From Sympetrum striolatum (taxonomy: Eukaryota; Arthropoda; Insecta; Odonata; Libellulidae), in NCBI GenBank assembly GCA_947579665.1, contig OX388343.1, forward strand, positions 101,127,657 to 101,191,656: a stretch of DNA of 64,000 bases. The letters run 5' to 3'. Below are positions 12,108 through 21,178 of the stretch, piece by piece (within the stretch, counting starts at the first letter, position 1; each line of letters starts with the position of its first letter). The position numbers and the translations under genes are program-made. The notes beneath the pieces were generated by a model. That model was not told the origin of the DNA, did not search any database, and saw only the letters and a program-made list of their open reading frames with translations.

Positions 12108-13183
12108 GGATACAAAGTCACAGGCTAAACCACAAGCGTCAATGGCTTGAAATTTTTACGACATATTGGCCATAACGTATAACCTCCAGAAAAATTGCGA
12201 TTTTGAACCTCAGTGTCATGGGTTCGATTCCAGAGGGCCTCAAAGTCCCGATTTTTCCCGTTTAAATGCATTGCTTTGATTTTCGGGAATTAAAAAAAAA
12301 TACTTTCCGGGTAGGCAGAGAATCAAAACTCCAGGAGCATATATATATGAAAATGATCTATCGAAAACATAAATAAGTTTTACGGAAAATATCCTGGGTT
12401 CGATGCTAGGTCGGGGCAAAAATCGGCCGTTTAAAATGCATTGCGGCGATTTTTAAGATTTTTTTTGAACCCTTTTCCGATGGCATAGAAACTTGAAATT
12501 CGGCATGGCGTTAGATATCATAATTATATTTCATAATCAAATTTTACATATTCCCTTATGGTCCTTGGTTCGATCCCAGAGGGCCATTTACATTCCTCAA
12601 TGCATTTCTTATGGAGATTACGGAAACACATTTTAGGTGCTTCCCGATATTATATCTACTTGAAACTTTGCATAAGATAAGATCAAGTCATTACTAATCA
12701 AGCTGTGAATTCACAGCTACCAATGTTTCCTGGTTTCGCCACCAGGCGTCTCTACAATCAGAAGTTGATCAGATTTTTAGGAATTATTTTGAAAACTTTC
12801 CCAAAGAAATAGAAACTTGAAATTCGGCATATAGATAGAGATCATAAATAACTTTCAGAAACATGTTTTTGATTTCCACGATCGTCCTTGGTTCGAGTCC
12901 CGAGAGTCATTTACTTTCGTGAAAAGTAGAACGTCGTTTGAGGCAGTTTCAGCCAATATTTCTGCTTGAATTTTCACACATAGTTAGTGATGGTGATCTT
13001 CTGTTGTGCTGCTTAATAGGTTAGCCAGGAAGACCCGGGTTCGATGCCAGACGATTAAAATTGCAGCAAATTTTTAAGATTATTTTCAATTTTTTTTTCT
13101 TTTTAAGACCGTCCCGAAAGGTTGCCGACTTTAAATTGGTGTTATCGATCTGCTTGCAGTATGCAAGCAACATTTTACTCGTA
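12108..13183 (+). repeat. B-box repeat unit 12, type I, forward
   Basis: 1076-bp forward unit with six cores, for example near 12220, 12398, 12567, 12734, 12890 and 13038. The fourth is degraded (GGTTTCGCC). Confidence 0.85.
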
Positions 13184-13233
13184 TCTATTATATATAGATG
13201 CTTCTCCGGATTCATTCATATATATACCCAGAT

Positions 13234-14308
13234 AGGATACAAATTCACAGGCTAAACCAAAAGCGTCATTGACTTGAAATTTTTACGACGTATTGGCCAT
13301 AACGTGTAACCTCCAGGAAAAAGCCGACATTGAACCTCGGTGTCATGGGTTCGATTCCAGAAGGCCCCAAAGTCACGATTTTCCCCATAAGGATACATGG
13401 TGGGGATTTTCGAAAATTTTTTTGGTGCACTTCCCGGGAAAGTAGAGAGTTGAAATTGGAGGAATCGCTAGATGCCAAAGATATCTAAAGGAAACCATAA
13501 AGACATCTACGAATATTATCCTTGGTTCGATGCTAGGTCGGGGCAAAAATCGGCCGTTTAAAATGCATTGTGGCGATTTTGAAGATTTTGTTTGGACCCT
13601 TTTCCGATGGCATAGAAACTTGAAATTCGGTATGAGATTAGATACCATAAAAATATATCGTAATCGAATTTTTCATATTCGCTGATGGTCCTTGGTTCGA
13701 TCCCAGTGGGACATTTAAATTCCTCAATGCATTTCTTACGGAGATAACGGACACAAATTTTAGGTACTTCCCGGCATGCTATCGACTTCAAACTTTGCAT
13801 GATAGAGGGGCAAGACTTAACAAATCAAACTATGCATTCACAGCTATCAATGTGTCCTGGGTTCGACACCAGGTGTCTCTGCAATCAGAAGTTGATCCCA
13901 TTTTTAGGAATTATTTTGAAACCTTTCCTAATAATATAGAAACTTGAAATTTGACATATAGATTGAGATGATTAATACCTTTCAGAAACATATTTTTAAT
14001 TTCCAAGATCGTCCTTGGTTCGAGTCCCGAGAGCCATTTACATTCGTGAACATTAGAGCGTCTTTTGAGGCAGTTGTAGCCAATATTTCTGCTTGAATTT
14101 TCACATATAGTTAGAGATGGTGATCTTTTATTGTTGTTCATTGTAGTTTTACCAGTAAGACCCAGGTTCGATGCCAGACGATGAAATTTCAGCAAATTTA
14201 AGAAAAAATTAAATCTTTTTTTTCTTATGAGGACCGTCCCGATGTGATGCCGATATAAAATTAGTATTGCCGATCTGCTTGCAGTATGCAAGCAACATTT
14301 TACTCGTA
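13234..14308 (+). repeat. B-box repeat unit 13, type I, forward, end of array
   Basis: 1075-bp forward unit. It ends at ACTCGTA and passes into a short (TA)n tract and then unrelated sequence from about 14329, which is the right edge of the array. Confidence 0.85.
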
Positions 14309-14760
14309 TATATATATATATATATATAGAATAATTTTCTGTTATTTGTTTTTAATCATCGTTTCCGAGAACCATTTTTCCTTTTCAGAAAATGTCTCCT
14401 AAAAGGTGGTGCTGCTTATCCTAATGTGATCATAGAATATATTTTATAATCTTTAAATCATTTTATCTTCATCGAAGAAAGTGTTCATTTAAAGGATATG
14501 AGATTAAATCTTTAGGTGATTTTGTAGACTTAATTATAATTTTATTTACTTTGTTCATTTGTTTGGAAAAATTTATCGCCTGGAATTTGCTATCTACCAA
14601 AAATTATGAGGCAAGTTTTACGATCAAGACTGTACCAAGAGTAATTATCAATTTGGATTTCCCCGTTGAAAATCAACGGGGAAAATCAACGGGGAAAAAT
14701 ATTTTGCTTGGGCAAAATATTTTTCCGGAAAATAAAATTAAATTTAAATGTCACAACGAA
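14309..14760. other. Gene-free stretch with two perfect small hairpins
   Basis: I see no gene. CCCCGTTG at 14661-14668 faces two direct CAACGGGG copies (14674-14681 and 14687-14694). Directly after them is a 12-bp stem, AAAATATTTTGC, with a 4-nt loop (14696-14723). Function unknown; the second hairpin could be a fold-back terminus. Confidence 0.6.
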
Positions 14761-15010
14761 AGGGGGTGGGGGAACTTATTCTGGACTTATTGTTAGCCTC
14801 AGGAGGAGAGCATATCCCAGAGTCCCAGTACGGAAGAGTCCCAGGTTCGATGATGGTGGGGGTGGGTGGGAAATGGTGGGGGTGGGTGGGAAATGTCACG
14901 TCACTGGGGCTCTTGGAGTTGGGTGACGTCATCTGGGTTGGAAGTGCCCCGCGTACCTGGGTTAGACCGGCGCCAGAAGGGGGTGGCGGGTGGAAAATTG
15001 GGGGAGGGGT
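14760..15010. other. GC-rich island with G-quadruplex-type tract and a CRE-like palindrome
   Basis: Composition jumps sharply above the flanks. G runs of 3-5 separated by single T occur twice in direct repeat at about 14855-14890, which fits the usual G-quadruplex pattern. A perfect TGACGTCA, the consensus CREB/ATF site, lies at 14924-14931. This could be a regulatory fragment or part of an unrecognised element. Open frames through it are glycine- or proline-rich and look like composition artefacts. Confidence 0.5.
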
Positions 15011-16119
15011 GGATTTTACTGTCTACTACTAGTACTACATACTCTACTTGTATATACTTTCTCTCTTTGTTTGCACAAACATTGCTTGAAGTTAAAAGGG
15101 AAAATGAGCATTTCTGAATAAAAAGAAATTTTCAATGGGAGGATTTTGAGATTATTCTTTCAAAGAGGAAATATTTGGAGAGCATCATCACAGTCGTTTC
15201 GTTACAAGGGAAACGAACAAAACCTTGAACTGAAGACAACTATTTGAAGGCAGACAAGATAGATCCCCCGTGTTTTAATGCGATTAATGACTTAAATCCC
15301 ACTAACTTTCCGACAGCGAATACACATTTTGTGACTTAGAGGACGTTGAACTTAGAGTCGAAGTTACTAAACTATAAATTCTATCTTCATTAAATATAGA
15401 GTATAAAGAACTGAAAATTCATGTATTCCCTCTCCAAATAATATTGCATGTCATCGGTCTTGATTTGTTGATGTTTCAAAATCTATTATCTCAAATTCTC
15501 AATATCAAAATTTATTATCTGTATCCTTCCAATTGAGTTTTTAAAAGAATTAATTGGTAGTTTATTTAAGAAACGTAGTAATAGATTTTATATTAGATTA
15601 AAATTTCTTTCTAAATAGTTGTAAATCTTTTATTCTAAGGTAGACTGCTGTTCTAAGTTAATTATATCCAATATTGAGGAATAAGTAACAGATGTGGATA
15701 AAATTTCCTGTTTTTCCGTTGTAGGAAAACAGAAGTAGAAAATCTGTTAAAAAAGGGAAGAAAGTAGCAGCCCAAAGAGTGCAGCCAAGTATATGAAGCA
15801 ATTAATAGAGGAGGTGTACCATTTACAAGTAAAATGCTGCATTGCATTCGGTGGAGGATCAATTTATTGATATTGATAAAAAGATAATGTACGAATAAAG
15901 TAAAATCTTGTATTTAATCTCTGTCTTTAGCCATGATTAACATAAATAATCTGTAGATAAAACCATATAATGACCATGTATGAATATATTTAACTCTCTG
16001 TATGTACATTAAGGCAATACTTGAGCATAATATCATCTTCAAAGGTCTTAGACGAAAACGAGGATAATTGGTATATTTTGAATATTTTTTGGAAATAAAC
16101 TTCCTTTTATTTCTCACCT
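15011..16119. other. AT-rich stretch without recognisable gene
   Basis: Only short, low-complexity open frames are present, and I recognise no protein motif, RNA gene or repeat family. Confidence 0.5.
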
Positions 16120-16425
16120 GGTTGAGGTGGTCGGGATTGGGTGGTGGGGAAAAGATGGCAGGGAAGGCGTTGAAGGGAAAAGGGTGGTAGGTTAGAGGAG
16201 GATGGTAGAAGTTGTTCGGGAGCGGTTTCTAGGGAAGCGGAGGATGGGAGAAGGTGGTCGGGAGGGGGAGGTAGGGAATGGGAGGATGGGATGGTAGAGG
16301 GTGGTAGGGAGGGTAGGGTAGGACAGGGTTGTCTGCAGGGGTGGTAGGGAGGGTTGTATGGGAGAGGGTGGTTGGTAGGGAGTAGTTGGGAAGAGGAGGA
16401 TGGGAGAGGGTTTTAGATAAAAGCA
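16120..16425. repeat. Degenerate G-rich minisatellite
   Basis: About 300 bases on the + strand consist almost wholly of G, A and T in loosely repeating words such as GGGAGGATGGGA and GGTGGTAGGGA. There is no exact period. The minus strand is C-rich and gives a Pro/Ser/Thr/Leu frame, a composition effect. It truncates the Penelope-like fragment next to it. Confidence 0.7.
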
Positions 16426-16435
16426 GTCTTTTTTT

Positions 16436-16691
16436 TTATTGAATGCTTTCACGGTGTTGTGTTCTTTTTTTGCATGTGTGTTTTGTTTTGATGTTTTGTT
16501 TCTGATTTTCACAAATCTGTTGAAGCGACATAATTCTGATGGAGTTTCTGGAGTTTTCTGGTAGATATTTGATTGTAGATTCAATATCTGCTATATTTTT
16601 CTTTATGGGGTGGGTTTTGTAGGTAAGCTTGTATTTGAGGCCTCTCGATAGAAGGGAGATTTTCCTATTATTGAAGCTTTCTTTGGAGAGG
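16436..16691 (-). pseudogene. Penelope-like element, N-terminal region (distal fragment)
   Basis: The minus-strand frame contains SLLSRGLKYKLT and, further on, STIKYLPENSRNSIR. This resembles the N-terminal block of Penelope-like proteins: a leucine-serine-rGL motif followed by a helical stretch with a KLP-like turn. The frame opens at the TTAA border of the inserted Mutator-like element. Its missing upstream part lies on the far side of that insertion, in the same orientation (19009-19345). The 3' side runs into the G-rich repeat, so reverse transcriptase and GIY-YIG domains are absent. The family call rests on motif memory, not alignment. Confidence 0.55.
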
Positions 16692-17122
16692 TTAAGGGGA
16701 GGTTCTTTCAGATTCGGTCGAAAATAAAGCAAATTTCGAGAATTTTATGCGCGATTATGAAAAGGCAAACGAACTTCCAGTTTTAATGATTTTATTTGTT
16801 CATCATTCTGAAATGCGCGCAAATTTTTATTACGATTAAATTCAATATGGCGGCTCCAAAATGGAGGCTCTCGTCTGCCTCTGCACGCGAAACATCGTCC
16901 GGAAACTTCAGGTCTGCAGCCTTATTATACTGAACTGAAATCGGTAATAATTTATAGTCACTAAATTTATGAAATTCTCTATGGCTTATACCTAATTAGA
17001 ATTAATGTGGACAAAAAATAAAGCAAATAATTAGCGTTTGAAAAAAAATGAAATTATTACCCCCTTTTTTTACTTGGACCTTGCTTAAAAATTATGAATT
17101 AACAATTTTTTATGCTTATTTT

Positions 17123-17275
17123 AGGTATAAGCCATACAAAAAAGTATATCCTTTTGGGCACACTTTGAATGAAGTGAATCGGATCAATAGATCAAGACCT
17201 GTGCTTGAAGATATGATTAAAAATATGGTTTCGAGAAAAACGCGTTTAAAGTTTTTAGAAAGTTTATTTAACTGA
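17123..17275 (+). CDS. Possible terminal coding exon inside the TIR element, unknown protein
   Basis: A TTTTTTATGCTTATTTTAG acceptor-like tract is followed by about 50 codons rich in Lys, Arg and Asn, with the stretch HTLNEVNRINRSRP and a C-terminal TRLKFLESLF before the stop. Amino acid composition is balanced, unlike the surrounding AT-rich noise, so it may be a real or former exon on the strand opposite the transposase. I do not recognise the family. It could encode an accessory protein of the element or be captured host sequence. A 15-bp inverted repeat (ATGGCTTATACCTAA at 16981, its complement at 17121-17135) overlaps the proposed acceptor, which argues for caution. Confidence 0.3.
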   Translation, partial: RYKPYKKVYPFGHTLNEVNRINRSRPVLEDMIKNMVSRKTRLKFLESLFN

Positions 17276-17313
17276 ACAAACAAGAAAATTATCACTTTCT
17301 TGTTTGTTCAGTT
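17270..17313. repeat. Perfect 18-bp hairpin at the end of the small exon
   Basis: AACTGAACAAACAAGAAA at 17270-17287 pairs exactly with 17296-17313 across an 8-nt loop. It starts within the last codons and stop of the preceding open frame. It could be a stem-forming 3' end signal or the end of a fold-back element. Confidence 0.8.
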
Positions 17314-17329
17314 ATCACGACCAGTATCA

Positions 17330-17515
17330 ATTTTTATAGGGTTTTGGGGTCGCTGATTACGAATCTGAAGTCAAATTGACAAAATTCAAGCAAACGAATC
17401 CAATATGGTGGACCACAAATTTGTTTTTTTGCAAATTTAAAACAAAATTTTAACTTTTAGGTTTCCGCGATCGCCGAACGTGAATTTCTTGTCAAATATG
17501 CTACATTATACTTAC
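17330..17515. repeat. Two degenerate copies of a GGGGTCGCTGA-type repeat
   Basis: TTTTGGGGTCGCTGATTACG near 17340 and TTTCCGCGATCGCCGAACG near 17461 are followed by alike stretches ending GTCAAAT. Between them is CCAATATGGTGGACC. This is probably a decayed tandem repeat internal to the transposon. Confidence 0.4.
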
Positions 17516-17532
17516 ATCAAGATCTTAGTTGG

Positions 17533-18930
17533 CTATTCCAGGGCCGTATAGGAATCCTTCCTCGATTTCGAACCGCTCCTAATTGGCCTGCTCCAGCAGA
17601 CGTTGCGCGAGGCAGGCGATATTTGACGTTCAGCTGCCAGGATCCTCTCGTCATCGGCTTTGACGGAGTATCGTCTGGCCTCGATGCCAATACTGATTTC
17701 CAGCGCGTTCATAATTTTCAGTAAAGATGATCTCCCCTCATTGAATAAGCACGCAGCAATGTATGCAGAGATTTCGATGATTTTACTTCCAAAATGCAGG
17801 TGCTTTGGCTCCAATCTCCACACTGTAGCGTTATAAACGACTCGTTGGATTTTTGCGTGTTCGCTCCAACAGAGTGTTCCAGCAGGTCCAGGTTAGAGAG
17901 AGCTTTCTAAATCGGCTTGATGGCTTTGGAAACATTTGCCGCTAGAGGAGGAGGATGTTGAAAGGCCTCCAGTCTTCCTTCTTTCTCTGCAACTCACCAC
18001 TTGCACCAGCTCTCATCTCCTTCCGGGCACTAATGGTGTTGCGGATTTTCATCCGTTGAGCATTTATGGAAATAAGTAGCCCATATGGCATCTTTCATCC
18101 GGGAAGAGGAATCCGGGTTGCGTCTAATCGCCAATCCGTAGTGAAGCGTCAAGTCCGTGATGAGTTTGTTTGTCAATTTTCCAGCTCCCTCCCCACCAAG
18201 CCCCTTCGTGTCCTTTCTCAACTTCCGAAGTCCACTTCCCATTCTCTTTTGAACATGTCCCATAAACTCTTTCTTAGATACCGGGCAGTCATCATATGGG
18301 TTCAAGTCAACGAGAGCCTTGTAGGTTTTTGTGTCCCCGTAACCGACGTAATATTTATATTTCAGACCCAGAAGATTTTTCGATCGCAAAAACATCCCGC
18401 ACACGCTGTCCACCACTATTTTGCCCGCACTCCCGGTGTGATTCGCAGTGCAGTCGTTTATATGGCTTTCGCTCCATTCTTCATACTCCGGCGTCCCTTG
18501 TTTCGATGCCCAATTGTGGCAGGCTTGGCAGTAAGAAGATTTTACAACCACATCCAAAATTTTAACAGCATATTCGCCGATAAGCTTGACGAGACCAAAC
18601 AGCGACGAAAACCCTCGCTTTTTCCCATCACCGGAAACAGACAAATGTGTCGACTTGTTCCAAGCTGCAGAGTTGGCTTCAATTTCTTCGCGCACGGCTT
18701 TCCCTTGCACAACTTCAAAGACGGTCTTCGATGCGGCGTGCAAATTGTCCAGGAAGTTGTAATAAGTGGTGTTGCTGAATGAGTTTTTGATGTCCAGCAG
18801 GGAGCAAAACGTCTTTACACTCTGCAGTCCGCATCCGAGAACGCGAAAAGCAAACAAAAGTCGCCGGTATATTGAACGTGGAGCGGTGAACCTGAGCGTA
18901 CCTAAGCGCGCGAGAGGTTACACATATTCA
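17533..18930 (-). pseudogene. Mutator-like transposase (metazoan Mutator-domain family), inactivated
   Basis: The largest open frame (275 codons, stop at 18030-18032) carries the family hallmarks in order: LLDIKNSFS near the N terminus, SGDGKKRGFSSLFG, an ANHTGSAGKIVVDSV block, YVGYGDTKTYKALVDLNPY, GHVQKRMGSGLRKL, GLAIRRN and STDENPQH. In the family this domain is the DDE-type catalytic core that cuts the element ends. After STDENPQHH an in-frame TAG interrupts what continues as CPEGDESWCKW. TGA (17994-17996) and TAG (17907-17909) follow. A two-base frameshift near 17831-17837 separates QKSNESF from WRLEPKHLHFG, and the homologous C-terminal part then runs to 17533. The frame continues upstream of the first listed residue to a stop near 18930, with no good ATG, so the start is uncertain. 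At least four lesions make it a pseudogene. The long open frame on the opposite strand (18066-18782) is its shadow. Confidence 0.85.
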
Positions 18931-19008
18931 GCAAATATGTAGCTCTCATTTTCTGTAAAAAAAGAAACATCGATTTTTTCGAAAAAATCTTAAAGAACCT
19001 CCCCTTAA

Positions 19009-19345
19009 ATATATTTTTGAAGGTATTTTGGGGATTAGACTTTTTTGAAGTTTGTTTGTTTGTTAAGAGTTTAGTTTTCGACGAAGCTTGTTATTTTTTT
19101 GAATGATTTTATGAATATTGTTTTCATGTACATTTTTCCTATAGAGATTCCATTTCATGTATTCTATGTTGTTCAAATATTTTTTTATTTTTAGGTGTAA
19201 ATCGTAGGCTTACTATCCTAATCGAAAACGTTTGCTGTATAGGTTGCTCATTTCCAAGTTTAACCAATGTTTTTTGGCAGTGATAATTGCTTTCTTAGAA
19301 AGGGAGTTTTCTGTTTTGGGGAAAATGTTAGTGAATTTTGGAAAT
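19009..19345 (-). pseudogene. Penelope-like element, N-terminal region (proximal fragment)
   Basis: In minus-strand translation the fragments AIITAKKHWLNLEMSNLY, then YDLHLKIKKYLNNIEY, then NNKLRRKLNS, then PQNTFKNIF appear across shifted frames. These are helical, Lys/Asn-rich stretches like the N-terminal coiled region of Penelope-like proteins. The last one runs in frame, through a single TTAA, into NLSKESF of the fragment at 16436-16691. Stops and frameshifts show decay. The family assignment rests mainly on the better preserved distal fragment. Confidence 0.5.
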
Positions 19346-20385
19346 ATGTTTAGATTCTTACAATCTTAAAGAAATCTGATGTCTGCACCAATAAAGAGAA
19401 TTCATTTGTATGACTTGTGGAACAAGTTGAGGTCCTTTGGCTGGAGAGCCATGTTGCTGAAAAGAAATAAATATTTGAACACGGCTGTTAATGAATTAGA
19501 GATTTTAAATCACCAAAAACTGTCTTTGTCAGCGTTCCTCCTCTTACTTCCCTGTAGGGCTACCATCGATTGGAAGCCAAAAATAAGTACACTCGGACCC
19601 AAAAATAAGATTTCTCATCAGTAAATAAGACACAATTGGTAAAGCTGTTTCGTTCACAATATTTTGTATTTTCAATGATTTCCTCCAGCAATTCTTTGTA
19701 GTTGCAGTTCATTCATCTCACTGTAGGCCATGTTGAGATTTATTAAGAAGGAATTATCCTTTACACTACATGCAATAAATTGTCAGGACTTTCTGTCGCA
19801 ACAATGTTGCAAGTTCAAACTCCCTCAAGTTCTTGTACAGGCGCTTCTTATTACATAAAATGTGAGAGACCATTAAATCTTCTTCAATCTGGAAAAAATA
19901 AGACAAAATAAGCATGCACTATGTAAAATAAGCACATTATGGCAGTCCTGATTATATATTACATAATAATATATTATATAATTAACACTAATATATATTT
20001 CACTCTTAACCTGTTCTAACAACTTCTACCTTTGCATTCCCTTCTGTTTTTTTTCTTATATTCTACCTTCGATTCCTATCTTTTGCAGCTTTCCTTCCCT
20101 CCTTAGGATCACACATTTCCTCTGTTAATGTTAAATAACTCCAATTTATTATTATTTTATTTCGAGTCATTCTTCGAAAAAAAGTACAGAACACTCGTTT
20201 CCTTTATTTGTAATCCTAGGGGTTTAACCCTTAAGACATTTATTTGTGTATGAGATATTAAAAATGTTTTATAATAGGGGAGGACACATAATTAAGTACA
20301 ATGATTCACAAAAAAATTAAGAACTGATACGTCTATATTAATACCCAGACCTAAGTATGAATTCTTTGAACATACCTAGTTTTAT
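19346..20385. other. No gene seen
   Basis: AT-rich sequence with only short frames. Around 19960-20000 there are short TA-rich tracts. I find no supported feature. Confidence 0.4.
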
Positions 20386-20556
20386 CTAGTGTTGTGAGGG
20401 TTACTTTGTGGACGCTCGGCGACTCCGTCGCCGTGGCTCCACGCCGCTACTTTGTATCTTGCGCGGCATTGTAGCGACCGTGAGGCGGGGCGACGTTGTG
20501 TCTACAATGTAGGCACAACTGTAGTTACATTATAATGTTAGCCCGCCTCCGGGGAC

Positions 20557-20563
20557 TATATAA
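20557..20563 (+). promoter_or_regulatory. TATA box of the solo LTR
   Basis: TATATAA sits in GC-rich sequence about 170 bases into the LTR. Transcription would be expected to start roughly 25-30 bases downstream, near the GAGAGAGAG tract at about 20581. Confidence 0.6.
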
Positions 20564-20624
20564 GCCGTGCATTTCGTTTCGAGAGAGAGTCTGATTCCGA
20601 CTCCCAACGACTTCTGTGCCCTAA

Positions 20625-20820
20625 GGGTTGGCTGTGGTCCACCAGCGACCATAAGTACGACGTCCAAGCTTTGCACTAACAGTTGGCTGCGGTCCCCCAG
20701 TGACCACAAGTTCCACTTCTGGGCCTCTGTTAGCTGCTGCGGTCCCCCAGCGACCCCAGGTTGGACGCTCTGCTTCTGGGCCTCCCAATAGTGGCCGCGG
20801 TCCACCAGCGACCCCAAGTC
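20625..20820 (+). repeat. Four imperfect repeats within the LTR
   Basis: The phrase GGTCCMCCAGYGACC (M = A or C, Y = C or T) recurs four times at 50-70 base intervals, twice followed by CTTCTGGGCCTC. It lies downstream of the TATA box, so in the transcribed R/U5 part. Confidence 0.75.
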
Positions 20821-20928
20821 GGTATCCTAGGAGTCACCCCTCAGGTAATCTATTCATTGCTCATTAAATCATTTAAAAGTCACTGCACGATTGTCATTAA
20901 CCGTTACCCAATGTCGTCGCGACACTAG

Positions 20929-21178
20929 TACCAAATCTATTCCCTCTCCTCCCATGTAATTTGGTTGATTGTATTTCGGTTTTGGTATTTCTAAGAATGG
21001 TTTGGCCGTATGCAAATTTAATTCGAGGTAACCACGATACAGGTTCTTTTTCCTCTGGGGTACCTATATTCCCCCCTTCTTTGGTTTTCTTTTGGTCTCT
21101 ATATGACCAAAACATTGTATATACATGATGCATCATATTTGTAAAAGGGTGGAATAAAAATGTATTATTATTATTATT
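20929..21178 (+). mobile_element. Possible LINE 3' end fragment
   Basis: Sequence after the LTR ends in GGAATAAAAATG followed by (TAT)n. This is how many insect non-LTR elements end: 3' UTR, AATAAA and a short microsatellite tail. No reading frame supports it, so the call is weak. The LTR may have inserted into it. Confidence 0.3.

Larger units (their letters stand above)
1..14308. repeat. Array of thirteen ~1.08-kb higher-order repeat units with B-box-like cores
   Basis: Thirteen units (first partial, seventh truncated) share a 5' border GGATACTAATTCACAGG and a 3' border ending TACATTTTACTCGTA. Full units measure 1074-1108 bp. Each holds six diverged but alignable monomers. Each monomer carries GGTTCGA followed by a short CCAG-type partner that can close a 4-5 bp stem over a 7-8 nt loop, like a tRNA T-arm and the internal B box of pol III genes. 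Downstream of the core the monomers share AATGCATT, a TTTCCCGG-like stretch and CTTGAAATTCGGCA. Spacing between cores falls along the unit (about 176, 170, 165, 158 and 147 bp in the unit at 8692). Short open frames in the array are by-products of the repeats, not genes. Confidence 0.9.
16696..19004 (-). mobile_element. TIR DNA transposon carrying a Mutator-like transposase, inserted in a Penelope-like element
   Basis: The left end GGGGAGGTTCTTTCAGATT at 16696 and the inverted right end ending at 19004 match over about 25-40 bases: GGGGAGGTTCTTT is identical, then similarity continues through TCGAAAA. TTAA flanks both ends (16692-16695 and 19005-19008). Removing the 2309 bp and one TTAA joins the two Penelope-like fragments in a single frame, which strongly supports these borders. 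The interior holds the transposase pseudogene, a possible second coding exon and a perfect hairpin. A TTAA duplication is typical of piggyBac, whereas many Mutator elements make 8-11 bp duplications, so the pairing of TIR and transposase deserves checking. Confidence 0.75.
20390..20924 (+). mobile_element. Solo LTR of an LTR retrotransposon with CTAG target duplication
   Basis: The 535-bp segment begins TGTTGTGAGG and ends GTCGCGACA, so it has TG...CA ends and an imperfect 8-base terminal inverted repeat (TGTTGTGA against TGTCGCGA). CTAG lies immediately outside on both sides (20386-20389 and 20925-20928). A 4-bp duplication is usual for Gypsy and also seen in BEL/Pao. The segment is GC-rich compared with its flanks. 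TATATAA at 20557-20563 is a plausible U3 promoter, and ATTAAA near 20864 could serve polyadenylation. No gag, pol or second LTR is present, so this is a solo LTR left by recombination between two LTRs. The parent family is not identifiable. Confidence 0.8.

Noticed and set aside
1..14291. Dozens of 60-126 codon open frames with recurring strings such as SGIEPMT and RLASNPGL
   Set aside because: They are translations of the B-box cores (for example GGAATCGAACCCATG), appear in several frames and strands, and track the repeat rather than any protein family.
1..14308. The GGTTCGA cores as true tRNA genes
   Set aside because: Only the T-arm-like part is present. No acceptor pairing, D-arm or anticodon arm could be built around the cores I examined.
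1..14308. CRISPR-like or immune-memory array
   Set aside because: Monomers are ~165 bp and diverged along their whole length. There are no short identical repeats with unique spacers and no cas-like genes.
14748..15117. Glycine/valine-rich frames in the GC-rich island
   Set aside because: Open in several overlapping frames because of base composition, with no domain and no splice support.
16192..16584. Proline/serine/threonine-rich 130-codon frame on the minus strand
   Set aside because: Its second half is the translation of the G-rich degenerate repeat. Only the upstream part has family-like residues and that is reported as the Penelope-like fragment.
18066..18782. 238-codon open frame on the + strand
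   Set aside because: It is antisense to the Mutator-like transposase, whose conserved motifs are on the minus strand.
19379..19624. 81-codon + strand frame
   Set aside because: No recognisable family and no splice or promoter support. It may be part of a decayed element, but I cannot show it.
20897..21136. 79-codon minus-strand frame overlapping the LTR edge
   Set aside because: It crosses the LTR target-site border, so it is a fusion of unrelated sequences.
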